The position numbers were made by a program, and so were the translations under genes. Positions 56,307-64,000 of a stretch of DNA of 64,000 nt are shown here, piece after piece. The notes below the pieces were generated by a model that was not told the DNA's origin, did no database searches, and saw only the letters and a list, made by a program, of their open reading frames with translations. Source of the stretch: an uncultured Methanoregula sp. (GTDB lineage Archaea > Halobacteriota > Methanomicrobia > Methanomicrobiales > Methanospirillaceae); assembly GCF_963678795.1 (NCBI RefSeq), contig NZ_OY787453.1, positions 1,860,001-1,924,000 on the forward strand, written 5' to 3'. Within the stretch, counting starts at the first letter, position 1. Each line of letters opens with the position of its first letter.

Positions 56307-56480
56307 ACGGGAGTCCGGTATAATCAGGTCAGGTACGTACCTGGTATGTCAGAGAATTGACAACATGAAATATGAATGTTATTGATAAAAGGGGGACCAG
56401 TTCTCACTATTCGTTTACTGGAACGGGCAGGCAATTCCTGCCGGGGATGCTGCCAGCCCGTACTGTATGAAGGGGGATGA

Positions 56481-57071
56481 TTACCGGGACCCTGCCGGTG
56501 CCGGTGTGACCTGCGGGGAGAGCGCTGCGGTTGTGGATCCAGGGGCAGCCGGGTTCAACGGGCCCTCGTATGCACCGGAGCCAAGCCACCAATCATCCCC
56601 TGCCGGTGCCCCGTACCCGAGCTTGGATTCAAGCGTGTTGTTGTGGAGGGGATTGATGTAGATGAACCGGTAAAAACCGCTTCCGTTCCGGACCACCGCA
56701 CCCATTTCCTTAACAAAAACCCCGTTTGCCCCGTCACGGGGTTTCCCGACAGCTTCCGGGTTGACCGGGTGGGCGAGGGTTGTCCCGTTGAAGGCATAGG
56801 CATAGACATAGAGTTCTCCCCGGATAAAAGAACCGTTCGGGTTGTTGAACTCTGCAAGGGCTTTCTCCTTTCCACGGGTCTTCGCATAGGCGACCGCATT
56901 GTCGACAAACGCAACAAGCGTCTCATTGGAGGTGTATTTCTGCTGCGGGGGTGTTACGGGCACCTGCGGGGTGGATGTGTTCATGCCGGATTGATTTTGT
57001 GTACAGCCGGGGGTTATGAGAAAAAGGCCGAGAAAAAACAGGCACAGGAAGGAAAATGATATTGTACTCAT
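56481..57071 (-). CDS. Lipoprotein with a single Cache-like sensor domain
   Basis: A 196-residue lipoprotein. The signal peptide LFFLGLFLITPGC carries the lipobox. After a Thr/Pro linker, residues about 45-160 form a Cache-like ligand domain: NETLVAFVDNAVAYAKTRGKEKALAEF, then GELYVYAYAFNGTTLAHP and GKPRDGANGVFVKEM. Such domains bind small organic acids or amines outside the cell. It ends with a Pro/Ala-rich tail. It lies upstream of, and in the same direction as, the soluble histidine kinase, separated by 174 bases, so a sensory link is possible but unproven. Confidence 0.75.
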   Translation of the reverse strand: MSTISFSFLCLFFLGLFLITPGCTQNQSGMNTSTPQVPVTPPQQKYTSNETLVAFVDNAVAYAKTRGKEKALAEFNNPNGSFIRGELYVYAYAFNGTTLAHPVNPEAVGKPRDGANGVFVKEMGAVVRNGSGFYRFIYINPLHNNTLESKLGYGAPAGDDWWLGSGAYEGPLNPAAPGSTTAALSPQVTPAPAGSR

Positions 57072-57237
57072 GGGATTTATTTGGATTTTCTTCCCCTAAA
57101 AACCGCTATATTCGCATGCAGGCCCGGGCCGTATTTTTTCCCGCCCGCACGGGGGAATCATGGTCCAACCGCCAGCCGGACCGGGGAGCCCGGGTGAGAG
57201 GGGAGATATTTAAGAGAGGGGATTCAAAGGGGATGAT

Positions 57238-57807
57238 ATGAAGTGGATGTGTGCTACGGGACTCGTAATCCTGCTTTTTTGTGTAATTCTCTTCACGGGA
57301 TGTACAGGAAAAGAGACAACCCCGTTGCCGGCGGTTACCCCTGCGCCGCAGGTGGTTTACGTAACCGTAACCGTTACGCCGGCAGTCACGGCCTCTCCCG
57401 CAGCCACAACGGTTGTACCCGTAGCCACGGTGACAAACGCAACACCGGCAGCGGACCCGGTCATCCACCGGTATATTTACCAGTACATGACCGCGAACGG
57501 ACCCATGGGCCATGAGCTGAAGTTCTACCCCGGGGGAACCGTGGATTACCGCATCGGGTATACCACAACCATTACCGATAATATCATTATAACAAAGATC
57601 GTGTCAGAAGCATCCGGCACGTGGATACCACTCGGGAAAATGGTATACTATATCAAGGTCCTTCCAACCGCCGAGGGCGGGGCGCAGATCATACGGCAGT
57701 TTACGTTAGTACCGGCGCACGAGGACCCGAGATACCCCGGAATCACCTTGCCCGAGAAGCTGGTCGGCTCCGATGGCACGGTCATGACCCGGGCGAAAAA
57801 CGATTAA
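57238..57807 (+). CDS. Surface lipoprotein with Thr/Val-rich linker
   Basis: A 189-residue lipoprotein: signal peptide LVILLFCVILFTGC with a lipobox ending at Cys 22, a long Pro/Thr/Val/Ala linker (about 28-72), and a globular beta domain (about 75-185) with YQYMTANGPMGHELKFYPGG and GTWIPLGKMVYYIKV. It resembles many short methanogen lipoproteins of unknown role. The ATG at 57238 follows GGGGATG. T residues at 57815-57821 after the stop form a probable terminator shared with the convergent MFS gene. Confidence 0.75.
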   Translation: MKWMCATGLVILLFCVILFTGCTGKETTPLPAVTPAPQVVYVTVTVTPAVTASPAATTVVPVATVTNATPAADPVIHRYIYQYMTANGPMGHELKFYPGGTVDYRIGYTTTITDNIIITKIVSEASGTWIPLGKMVYYIKVLPTAEGGAQIIRQFTLVPAHEDPRYPGITLPEKLVGSDGTVMTRAKND

Positions 57808-57840
57808 GTCCCCCTTTTTTTAAGAATTTAAAAATGGATT

Positions 57841-59331
57841 TTATATAATCCCTATCTTTGCATCATCGTCATTCCCGGCCTGGTAGTCCGGGTGCACTTC
57901 CTGTCGTGCAAGGATTGCTAGGATGAGGATAATGACCGCAATAACGAGCGAAGCGAAGAAGGCAAGATCGAAACCCGCCGTCATCAGCTCCATCTGGATT
58001 TTCGCTGGTGCACTCTCGGTGATCCCGCGGTGCCCGGCAATCGCCGCGATACCCTGCATGAAGACCAGGTTTGCAAAGGCGATACCAAGGGTCAGCGGTG
58101 CGAACCGCTCAAGGCTCGTGAGGCTGGAGACCATGCCCTGGTATTGCTTCCCAACCGAGTTCATGATCATATTCGAGGCTGGCGTTATCATCAGTCCCAG
58201 GCTGAATCCCAGCACGAGCAGGGTAATGGTCACAAAGCCGGTAGAGGTATTTATCCGGAGGAGTGTCATCATGAAATACCCGATAACCAGCAGGATCCCA
58301 GCGGCAATACAGAGTTTCCTGCCACCAACCCGGTTGTATAACAAGCCGGAAATTACGCCGGCTACCATCATGGCAGCCGAAAGAGCGGTGAGGATAAGGC
58401 CGGAATCTGATACCCCGTACCCTTTCACATACTGGAGATAGAACGGGAGCAGGTAATTGATACCGGCGAAGCTGAAGAAGACCAGGGCCATGATGAGGTT
58501 GGTCATCAGGAAATTTTTGTTTTTGAAGAGGCGGAGCTCAAGGAGTGGGTCCGCCACCCGGAGTTCGTGCAGGACAAAGTAGCCCAGCGTGATGATGGCA
58601 AGCGCGAGGGAACTAAGAATGACCGGGGAAGTCCAGCCAAGTGACATACCCTCGGATACCGCAAAGAGCAGGGCCGCAAGCCCGACAAAGATCAGCAGCG
58701 CACCGGCCTTGTCAAAACCAGCAGGTTTTGAGAGCGGTCCTGTTGCCGGAATAACTTTTGCACCCAGCAGGACTGCGATGATGCCCACAGGTACGTTGAT
58801 GAAGAAGATCCAGTGCCAGGAGAGGTACTGGGTAAGCACCCCGCCGATTGTAGGCCCGATCGCGGTCCCGAGTGCCGCGGCCGTCATGATAACTCCCATG
58901 GCTTTTCCTTTCTGCGACATGGGAATGAACGCGGTGACCATTGCAGGAGCAATCGCGGTTATCATGGCACCCCCTATAGCCTGGAAGACACGCGAACCGA
59001 CAAGCACGGCAAATGAATTCAGGAGATCGGGCAGAATGGCACACGAGAACGAACCTAGCGTGAATATGATAAATCCCGTCAGGAAGATCTTCTTGAACCC
59101 GATACGATCGGCTAATTTTCCGAAAATGAGGACGCAGCCGGCAAGCACCAGCAGGTAGATGGTCGCAACCCAGCTCACGGTGCTCGAAGACAGGTTGAAA
59201 TCCGTCGAGATGGTCGGCAGTGCAATATTTACGATAGTACCGTCCAGTGAGGACATGAAGACAGCAAGAGATATTGAGATTGTCAGGAGTGTGAAACCAG
59301 ACTGGGTCTCTCCCCGGGAGGTCTTTTCCAT
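57841..59331 (-). CDS. MFS multidrug exporter, DHA2 (EmrB/QacA) family, 14 TM
   Basis: A 496-residue proton-coupled exporter with about 14 hydrophobic segments. The first helix carries AVFMSSLDGTIVNIALPTIS, the D1 motif typical of this family, and GKLADRIGFKKIFLTG is motif A; IGPTIGGVLTQYLSWHWIFFINVPVG is the motif C region, split over TM5. The C-terminus ends in the cytoplasm with EVHPDYQAGNDDD. A TATA-like TTTTTATACTG lies about 27 bases upstream of the ATG, so the message is likely leaderless. Substrate is unknown; no regulator is adjacent. Confidence 0.92.
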   Translation of the reverse strand: MEKTSRGETQSGFTLLTISISLAVFMSSLDGTIVNIALPTISTDFNLSSSTVSWVATIYLLVLAGCVLIFGKLADRIGFKKIFLTGFIIFTLGSFSCAILPDLLNSFAVLVGSRVFQAIGGAMITAIAPAMVTAFIPMSQKGKAMGVIMTAAALGTAIGPTIGGVLTQYLSWHWIFFINVPVGIIAVLLGAKVIPATGPLSKPAGFDKAGALLIFVGLAALLFAVSEGMSLGWTSPVILSSLALAIITLGYFVLHELRVADPLLELRLFKNKNFLMTNLIMALVFFSFAGINYLLPFYLQYVKGYGVSDSGLILTALSAAMMVAGVISGLLYNRVGGRKLCIAAGILLVIGYFMMTLLRINTSTGFVTITLLVLGFSLGLMITPASNMIMNSVGKQYQGMVSSLTSLERFAPLTLGIAFANLVFMQGIAAIAGHRGITESAPAKIQMELMTAGFDLAFFASLVIAVIILILAILARQEVHPDYQAGNDDDAKIGII

Positions 59332-59519
59332 ACCCTGATATAGGACGGCAGTATAAAAAAGGGTGGTTATGTGAAGTTTAACGGGAGTAAGGGTTCCCGT
59401 GCGATGAGAAGTCCCGGTTGAATAGTGTCATTAAGTGGCAGCAGGACCACCGGAAACGAGGTGGCGGGCCGTGCACCATTCATCTCCAGATTACGGGTAA
59501 GAAGAGATGCCGGGGAAAT

Positions 59520-59765
59520 TTACCTGAGGGTTCCCCAGCCTTTCGGGGACTGGCTGTACATCGTCCGTTTGGGGGTTGCATAAGGTGTGAGTATGGTGGA
59601 ACGCTGCCGGCACTTGCTGCAGTTGGCATCACGGCGTTCCTTGAAATGATCCCGGGGTGAGCGGTTTATGATGATATTCTCAGCTGCACACGAAGGGCAG
59701 GTGAACCGGATGACATACCCGGTCCGGGTTCCATTAATTTCAGGTTTTTTGGATTGTACTGTCAT
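59520..59765 (-). CDS. Small zinc-ribbon protein
   Basis: An 81-residue basic protein with two Cys pairs, FTCPSCAAEN and ANCSKCRQRS, 23 residues apart, giving a zinc ribbon, followed by a basic tail. It may bind nucleic acid. The family is not recognised. The flanking 188-base gap toward the MFS gene contains no other frame that I can support. Confidence 0.6.
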   Translation of the reverse strand: MTVQSKKPEINGTRTGYVIRFTCPSCAAENIIINRSPRDHFKERRDANCSKCRQRSTILTPYATPKRTMYSQSPKGWGTLR

Positions 59766-60165
59766 TTGAATAGTCCTTGAATTGAGTTCTGGTCAGAGCG
59801 CCCCAGGGCAATCCTGTCAATTGCCCGGGCTGCCTGTGCAAAAAGGGTTTTGGGTGAGAGGAGAAGTGGACTGCCCGCATGGGCAGCCGGAAGAGAACTG
59901 ATCCGGAACAAAACCGTTAATGATTGTTAAGATATTAGCGCTCATCGCGTATCTAATGATGGGAAGATTTGAGGGGAAGATTTCCGTTCTTGAAAGGTTA
60001 CCGGAAGGCTGCCAGACATAATGAGTGTCCTGCTGCATAATGTTTATCCATCGAGTCCGGATCGATATCCGGTGAAGAGAATTCATCCTTCGTTCTCCCG
60101 CCGGCTCCAGTAATACCGGCAGGATGCGGAATGGTCACCATAAGGAGAGAACTGTACAGACGGGA
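59766..60165. other. Intergenic region, no gene seen
   Basis: These 400 bases lie between two minus-strand genes. One minus-strand frame (59817-60086) has a Ser/Pro-rich, low-similarity-looking product and no ribosome site, so I do not call it. No tRNA, repeat or clear promoter stands out. Confidence 0.4.
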
Positions 60166-60906
60166 TCAGAATACCGGTGTCCCGGTCAATGCACCCAGCA
60201 GGAGAATAATGATCGGCTGGTGCACAAGGTAAATGATGAGCGAATGCCGGCCAAGGAAGGAGAAGAAAATGATAACCGGAACCGGCAGGCTCCGGATACC
60301 GAACTGCCGGACCCCCCCCGTGTACAGGCACTCCCCTATACCCATACCTGCAAGGACAACTCCAAGCCACGGAACGAGCGGGGTATAATCAACACTTGTA
60401 AATGTTGCAGGGAAAATTCCCAGCGGGATAAGATATACCGGGCCGTGGATGCCGGCAATACAGAAGCCGGCAAGGATAATCACAAGCCCGATGAGGATAT
60501 TTTGTTTCCCGAAGCGGAAAAAGAGCGGAGAGAGCATCACCGAGATCCCAATCAGGTGCAGGATCCCGAATACTACAAATCCTTCATGCAGGTACACGTA
60601 CGTGGCAAGGGTAACAAGAAGCCCAAGACCGAATATCCCGGCACCGCGGATCAGAAATTTCTTCGTGAGCGCAATACCCGGGAGATTCTGTACAGCCCTG
60701 GCGTGGGAGATTACCAGCGAAACACCAACAATCAGGAGAAAGAGCGTCGCAGTCGCAAAGGCAAAATACCGCCAGAATCCTCCCGAGACATCGACAGGAG
60801 CGATCCGGAAAAAACTGAGATCGAATATCGTGTGGAAGATGATCATCATGAGGATCGCGATACCCCGGGCACAGTCGATCTCCCAGAGCCGCGAACCGGT
60901 GTTCAT
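60166..60906 (-). CDS. DUF1624 membrane protein (acyltransferase-like)
   Basis: A 246-residue membrane protein with about seven hydrophobic segments. It starts with the family pattern LWEIDCARGIAILMMIIFHTIFDL, continues with FLLIVGVSLVISHAR and ends with GRHSLIIYLVHQPIIILLL, as in DUF1624 and the heparan-alpha-glucosaminide acetyltransferase superfamily. It may acylate a surface sugar, but the substrate is unknown. ACATATTTCG about 28 bases upstream of the ATG suggests a leaderless message. Confidence 0.82.
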   Translation of the reverse strand: MNTGSRLWEIDCARGIAILMMIIFHTIFDLSFFRIAPVDVSGGFWRYFAFATATLFLLIVGVSLVISHARAVQNLPGIALTKKFLIRGAGIFGLGLLVTLATYVYLHEGFVVFGILHLIGISVMLSPLFFRFGKQNILIGLVIILAGFCIAGIHGPVYLIPLGIFPATFTSVDYTPLVPWLGVVLAGMGIGECLYTGGVRQFGIRSLPVPVIIFFSFLGRHSLIIYLVHQPIIILLLGALTGTPVF

Positions 60907-61109
60907 ACAGAATTATCGTCATGGTCCGAAATATGTGTTTGGAGGTTTTACTGGTATACCGCTTCCCTGCAGTATTCCGGCCATCTGATGCGCAGCTCAG
61001 CTTTGCCAATTGGATCAGATCCGCAATACCAGAGGGCTCTGGCTCCCCGTAACCAATAAACAGAAAATGCAGGAACGGTAATAATTCCGGCAGAACGAAG
61101 GAGTTAGCA

Positions 61110-61976
61110 ATGGCCAAAAATCCCAAAGCAGACGAACATATCATCGAAGCAATCGGCAGGTGCAGGATAGTCATCCGCGACGGTACCGTTGTTGAAGTTG
61201 GAGAGTCACAGATCCGTGACTGCCCGCTTGCAAAGCGGTTCGCATACCCAATACCGGATATTACAAAAGAGTCGGTAAAAGCCAATATCGAGCACCGGAT
61301 TAAGGCATTCGGCATGTGTACCCCGGACCGTGAAGTACTGGACAACCGGGAATTCGTGGGATTTGGTGCATCGGAGATCCTCAGTTTCGGCCTCCGTGCC
61401 GGCCTGATCGACGCAGTGGTCCTTACCTGCGATGGTGCCGGAACAATTATAGTCACGACGCCGGCTCTCGTCCAGGGGATCGGTGGCCGGATGTCCGGCC
61501 TTGTTTCCACATCACCGTACCCCTCCGTTATGGACCGGATTGAAGGAAGCGGCGGGTATGTCCTTGACCGGGAGAATGCCTCCATAGACCAGCTGGCCGG
61601 TGTGGCCCTTGCCGTTGAGAAAGGATTCCGGAATATCGCCGTCACCGTTGCACTGCCGCGGGATGCACAGGCTATCCGCAGGATACACCCGTCGGCTGTG
61701 ATCTTCGGGGTCCATGTCACCGGTCTTTCCGCTGAAGAGGCAGAGATGCTCGTTTCCGCATCGGACCTTGTCACCAGCTGTGCCTCGAAGACCATCCGGG
61801 AGATTGCCGGGAAAAAAGCACTGGTGCAGGCAGGCATCGCTATCCCCATCTTTGCTATAACGAAACCCGGTAAAGAGTTTATTATCGAGAAGATCCGCAC
61901 CTCTGATGAACCGGTCCTCGTCAAGCCGACAAAACTTCCGGCGCTCGGCGACAAACAACCGGACCCGCTCATCTGA
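61110..61976 (+). CDS. Methanogenesis marker protein 8 (DUF2099)
   Basis: A 288-residue protein found almost only in methanogens and their relatives. The N-terminal part has HIIEAIGRCRIVIRDGTVVEVGE, then RDCPLAKRF and KANIEHRIKAFGMCTPDREVL; the central part is Gly-rich with VVLTCDGAGTIIVTTPALVQG. The conserved Cys residues (in DCPL, GMCTP, TCDG, TSCAS) suggest metal or cofactor binding. Function is undefined; a role in cofactor F430 or methyl-coenzyme M reductase assembly is speculated in general for such markers. The ATG at 61110 follows AAGGAGTT. It supports the methanogen identity of the window. Confidence 0.85.
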   Translation: MAKNPKADEHIIEAIGRCRIVIRDGTVVEVGESQIRDCPLAKRFAYPIPDITKESVKANIEHRIKAFGMCTPDREVLDNREFVGFGASEILSFGLRAGLIDAVVLTCDGAGTIIVTTPALVQGIGGRMSGLVSTSPYPSVMDRIEGSGGYVLDRENASIDQLAGVALAVEKGFRNIAVTVALPRDAQAIRRIHPSAVIFGVHVTGLSAEEAEMLVSASDLVTSCASKTIREIAGKKALVQAGIAIPIFAITKPGKEFIIEKIRTSDEPVLVKPTKLPALGDKQPDPLI

Positions 61977-62111
61977 TCTCCGGTTTATCCTTTTTCTCTC
62001 CGAAATTCACCCGGTAGTTTCCAAACCCCATCTCCCATCAGGCAAACACTAATAGGGTCTCGCGGTAATTCCCCATAATGCGGGAACCAATTAGCCCGCA
62101 GGTGATTTTCC

Positions 62112-62489
62112 ATGGCTGATAAAAGTATCAAGGATGCGGAGAAAGCCCTCGGTGGCGGCGTGATGGCAATCGGGAAGGGGGCAAAAGGATTCAACCAGGA
62201 GTTCATGGAGTTCCTCCAGAAATACCAGGTCATCGGCCTTGCCGTTGCATTCGTGATAGGTGCGGCGGCAACAAAACTTGTCAACTCAACGGTTTCCGAT
62301 ATCATCATGCCCCTCGTGGGTGTGCTCACACCGGACGGGAACTGGCGCGAAGCGGTCTTTCAGGTAGGGCCGATCAAGTTCCTCCTTGGGGACTTTATCG
62401 GGGCCATCATCGATTTCCTTATCATTGCCCTTGTGATCTTCTTCACCGTGAAATATGTCATGAAAGGAGATGTGTCAAAAAAGATCTGA
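62112..62489 (+). CDS. mscL: Large-conductance mechanosensitive channel MscL
   Basis: A pentameric emergency valve opened by membrane tension. The 125-residue protein has a 30-residue N-terminal amphipathic part (KALGGGVMAIGKGAKGFNQE), TM1 with the pore pattern GLAVAFVIGAAATKLVNS (about 40-57), the loop, TM2 (GAIIDFLIIALVIFFTV, about 98-114) and a short basic C-terminus. The N-terminal part is longer than in E. coli MscL and the C-terminal helix is missing. The ATG at 62112 follows AGGTGATT. mscS follows 303 bases later. Confidence 0.92.
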   Translation: MADKSIKDAEKALGGGVMAIGKGAKGFNQEFMEFLQKYQVIGLAVAFVIGAAATKLVNSTVSDIIMPLVGVLTPDGNWREAVFQVGPIKFLLGDFIGAIIDFLIIALVIFFTVKYVMKGDVSKKI

Positions 62490-62792
62490 ACGTTACTTTA
62501 TCCTTCCTTTTTACAATCATTCACCGGATAATCCGGGTTCCTCAGGGTAAACCGGATTACTGTATTTATGGAATTGCCGGGATGAGGCCCGTTTAGGCCG
62601 GGCGTTCAGTTTTCATTTTTTCAAACCTTTCCTGATTGGGAGGATGTGAATATAACAGGCACGGAAGAGTTCGGTAAAATATCTGGATGAAAAGGGGGTT
62701 TTTCTTTTTTAGTTAACCGGTAATTATCCGGATCGGTCGGGCAAATCGTAAAAAAATAACCTTGATGACACAGTGAAGCATACAATAATGGC
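62490..62792 (+). other. Intergenic region between mscL and mscS
   Basis: The 303-base gap begins with a T-rich stretch (about 62505-62513) likely ending mscL. No supported gene is present; A/T-rich sequence near 62700-62765 probably holds the mscS promoter, but no single TATA box is decisive. Confidence 0.4.
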
Positions 62793-63797
62793 ATGGACTC
62801 CCCAATAATCGACATACTGCTTTTCATAGCAGCCGGCATCATTGCCGCCATTCTCGTTCATCTCCTTTTTACATTCCTGATAAAGAAGGCCGAGCAGACA
62901 GAAACCAAGATGGATGACCTGATCGTCCACTCACTGGGTGCGCCACTGGTCATGCTGGCATTTTTCGTTCCCCTGTATTATGCAATCCAGAAAGCCATCA
63001 CCGTCTACCCGCAATATGCATGGATAGCCGACTCCAATGTCCTCTTTGCAGGGTATATCCTTGTCGGGACCTGGATCATTGCCACGTTCGTTGACAAGAT
63101 CCTCTTAACGTATGGAACTGCCCTTGCCGAGCAGACCGAGACCGATCTGGACGACCGGATCATCGGGATATTGCAGAAAATTGCCAAATACCTTATCTGG
63201 TTTACCGGGATCCTCTATATTTTTACCCTCTTCAACATCAATATCACACCCCTGATCGCCGGTGCCGGGATCGTTGGTATCGCCATTGCCCTTGCCGCAC
63301 AGGACCTCTTCTCCAACTTCTTTGGCGGGGCAGTCATCATCACCGACCAGCCGTTCAAGGTGGGTGACCGCGTCCTCATCAATGACATCCTGGGAGATAT
63401 CATTCATATCGGCCCCCGTAGCACACGGATCATAACTCCGGATTCTGACATTGTCACCATCCCGAATAACAAGATCACCACGTCAGTTGTCAGGAACTTC
63501 TCCCTGCCAAGCCCGCAGATCCGGATCCAGGTTCTGGTCTCGGTAGCATACGGGACGGATATTACGGTCGTCAAATCCGTACTCATGCACATCGCAAAAG
63601 ATACCCAGACAGAGATGCACGAGCTGGTTGCAGGAGAACCCGAACCTACGGTTTATGTAACCAAGATGGACAAATCAGCAATGACCTTTGAGGTTACGGT
63701 ATATGCAAGGGAGTTCACGCACAACAGTATCATCCGGGATCATATCAACACAAAAATCATAGAGGAGTTCCGGAAAGAGAGTATCATCATATCCTGA
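62793..63797 (+). CDS. mscS: Small-conductance mechanosensitive channel, MscS family
   Basis: A 334-residue heptameric channel. Five hydrophobic segments precede the pore helix: about 5-28, 48-70, 84-104, 128-150 and 155-175. The pore and beta-domain junction reads GIAIALAAQDLFSNFFGGAVI (in two blocks, about 163-184), then FKVGDRVLINDILGDI and TIPNNKI, all characteristic. The cytoplasmic domain ends FRKESIIIS. It has two more N-terminal helices than E. coli MscS (three TM). The ATG at 62793 is the only good start; a near ATG at 62788 is out of frame. Confidence 0.92.
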   Translation: MDSPIIDILLFIAAGIIAAILVHLLFTFLIKKAEQTETKMDDLIVHSLGAPLVMLAFFVPLYYAIQKAITVYPQYAWIADSNVLFAGYILVGTWIIATFVDKILLTYGTALAEQTETDLDDRIIGILQKIAKYLIWFTGILYIFTLFNINITPLIAGAGIVGIAIALAAQDLFSNFFGGAVIITDQPFKVGDRVLINDILGDIIHIGPRSTRIITPDSDIVTIPNNKITTSVVRNFSLPSPQIRIQVLVSVAYGTDITVVKSVLMHIAKDTQTEMHELVAGEPEPTVYVTKMDKSAMTFEVTVYAREFTHNSIIRDHINTKIIEEFRKESIIIS

Positions 63798-63943
63798 AAA
63801 TCAGGCAATACCCTAATACGGTTTTCAGGGCACTGTCCTTCCCAAAAGAACCAATCGTTTTATCCCCCACAAAAGAGAACCAGAAGAATACAAAACCAGA
63901 TTCCCCTCACCAGAAGGTCTGGATTTATGCATCACGAGGTACC

Positions 63944-64000
63944 ATGAAATACGCGATACAACGAGTTCTGGTCTTTGCTGTCATTCTCACGGCACTCATA
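63944..64000 (+). CDS. Start of a membrane or secreted protein, cut by window edge
   Basis: Nineteen codons are visible: a short basic start (MKYAIQR) followed by VLVFAVILTALI, a signal peptide or membrane segment. GAGGT lies just before the ATG. Nothing more can be said about its function. Confidence 0.5.
   Translation, partial: MKYAIQRVLVFAVILTALI

Noticed and set aside
1-64000. tRNA or rRNA genes
   Set aside because: No intergenic stretch shows a cloverleaf with a GGTTCGA-type T-loop or rRNA-like conserved sequence; the few TTCGA hits are inside protein genes.

Overview
The window looks like a chromosomal segment of a methanogenic archaeon, most likely of the order Methanomicrobiales and probably close to Methanoregula. 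The evidence is a methanogenesis marker 8 protein, archaeal aIF1A, a cupin-type phosphoglucose isomerase, archaeal TATA boxes with Shine-Dalgarno sites, lipobox proteins, soluble PAS chemoreceptors and very large PAS histidine kinases. The genus is an inference. I saw no rRNA, tRNA, CRISPR array, insertion sequence or prophage.

Region 1 (1-13134) is a sugar and storage-glucan module. On the minus strand lie class I fructose-1,6-bisphosphatase (cut by the window edge), cupin phosphoglucose isomerase, a PfkA-type phosphofructokinase, an archaeal phosphoribulokinase split by a one-base frameshift, a glycogen-synthase-like glycosyltransferase and a GH57 glucan hydrolase. Divergent on the plus strand are an alpha-glucan phosphorylase, a second GH57 protein with a long C-terminal region, and a GH77 4-alpha-glucanotransferase. 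Together they can interconvert C1-derived hexose phosphate, glycogen and possibly ribulose bisphosphate.

Region 2 (13333-26838) holds an ADP-forming acyl-CoA synthetase in which both subunits are fused, a cdc48-hsp20 pair, thiC, a tightly overlapping run (radical-SAM activase, UPF0200 kinase, TIM-barrel isomerase, RNase Z), an S1-OB-DHH nuclease and several small proteins.

Region 3 (26856-34133) is a minus-strand unit made of a ParA-type ATPase, two soluble multi-PAS chemoreceptors, CheW, and a separately promoted CheR, with no CheA or CheY beside it. It is the best candidate here for an under-described system, possibly ATPase-positioned cytoplasmic receptor arrays. The parA frame has its P-loop only if translation starts at a non-standard codon.

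Region 4 (34350-43105) is mixed: a lipoprotein, adenine deaminase, a likely operon of lipoprotein, orphan Cas6-like RAMP protein, GNAT, isochorismatase-type hydrolase and DMT permease, then an unknown protein, aIF1A and another unknown protein.

Region 5 (43246-51668) is a protein-quality-control island: two sibling small heat-shock proteins sharing an N-terminal motif flank grpE-dnaK-dnaJ, followed by clpB and a small helix-turn-helix-like protein.

Region 6 (51984-64000) contains a 1440-residue REC/PAS/GAF histidine kinase, a Cache-like lipoprotein, a second lipoprotein, a 14-TM MFS exporter, a zinc ribbon, a DUF1624 membrane protein, methanogenesis marker 8, MscL, MscS and the start of a further membrane or secreted protein.
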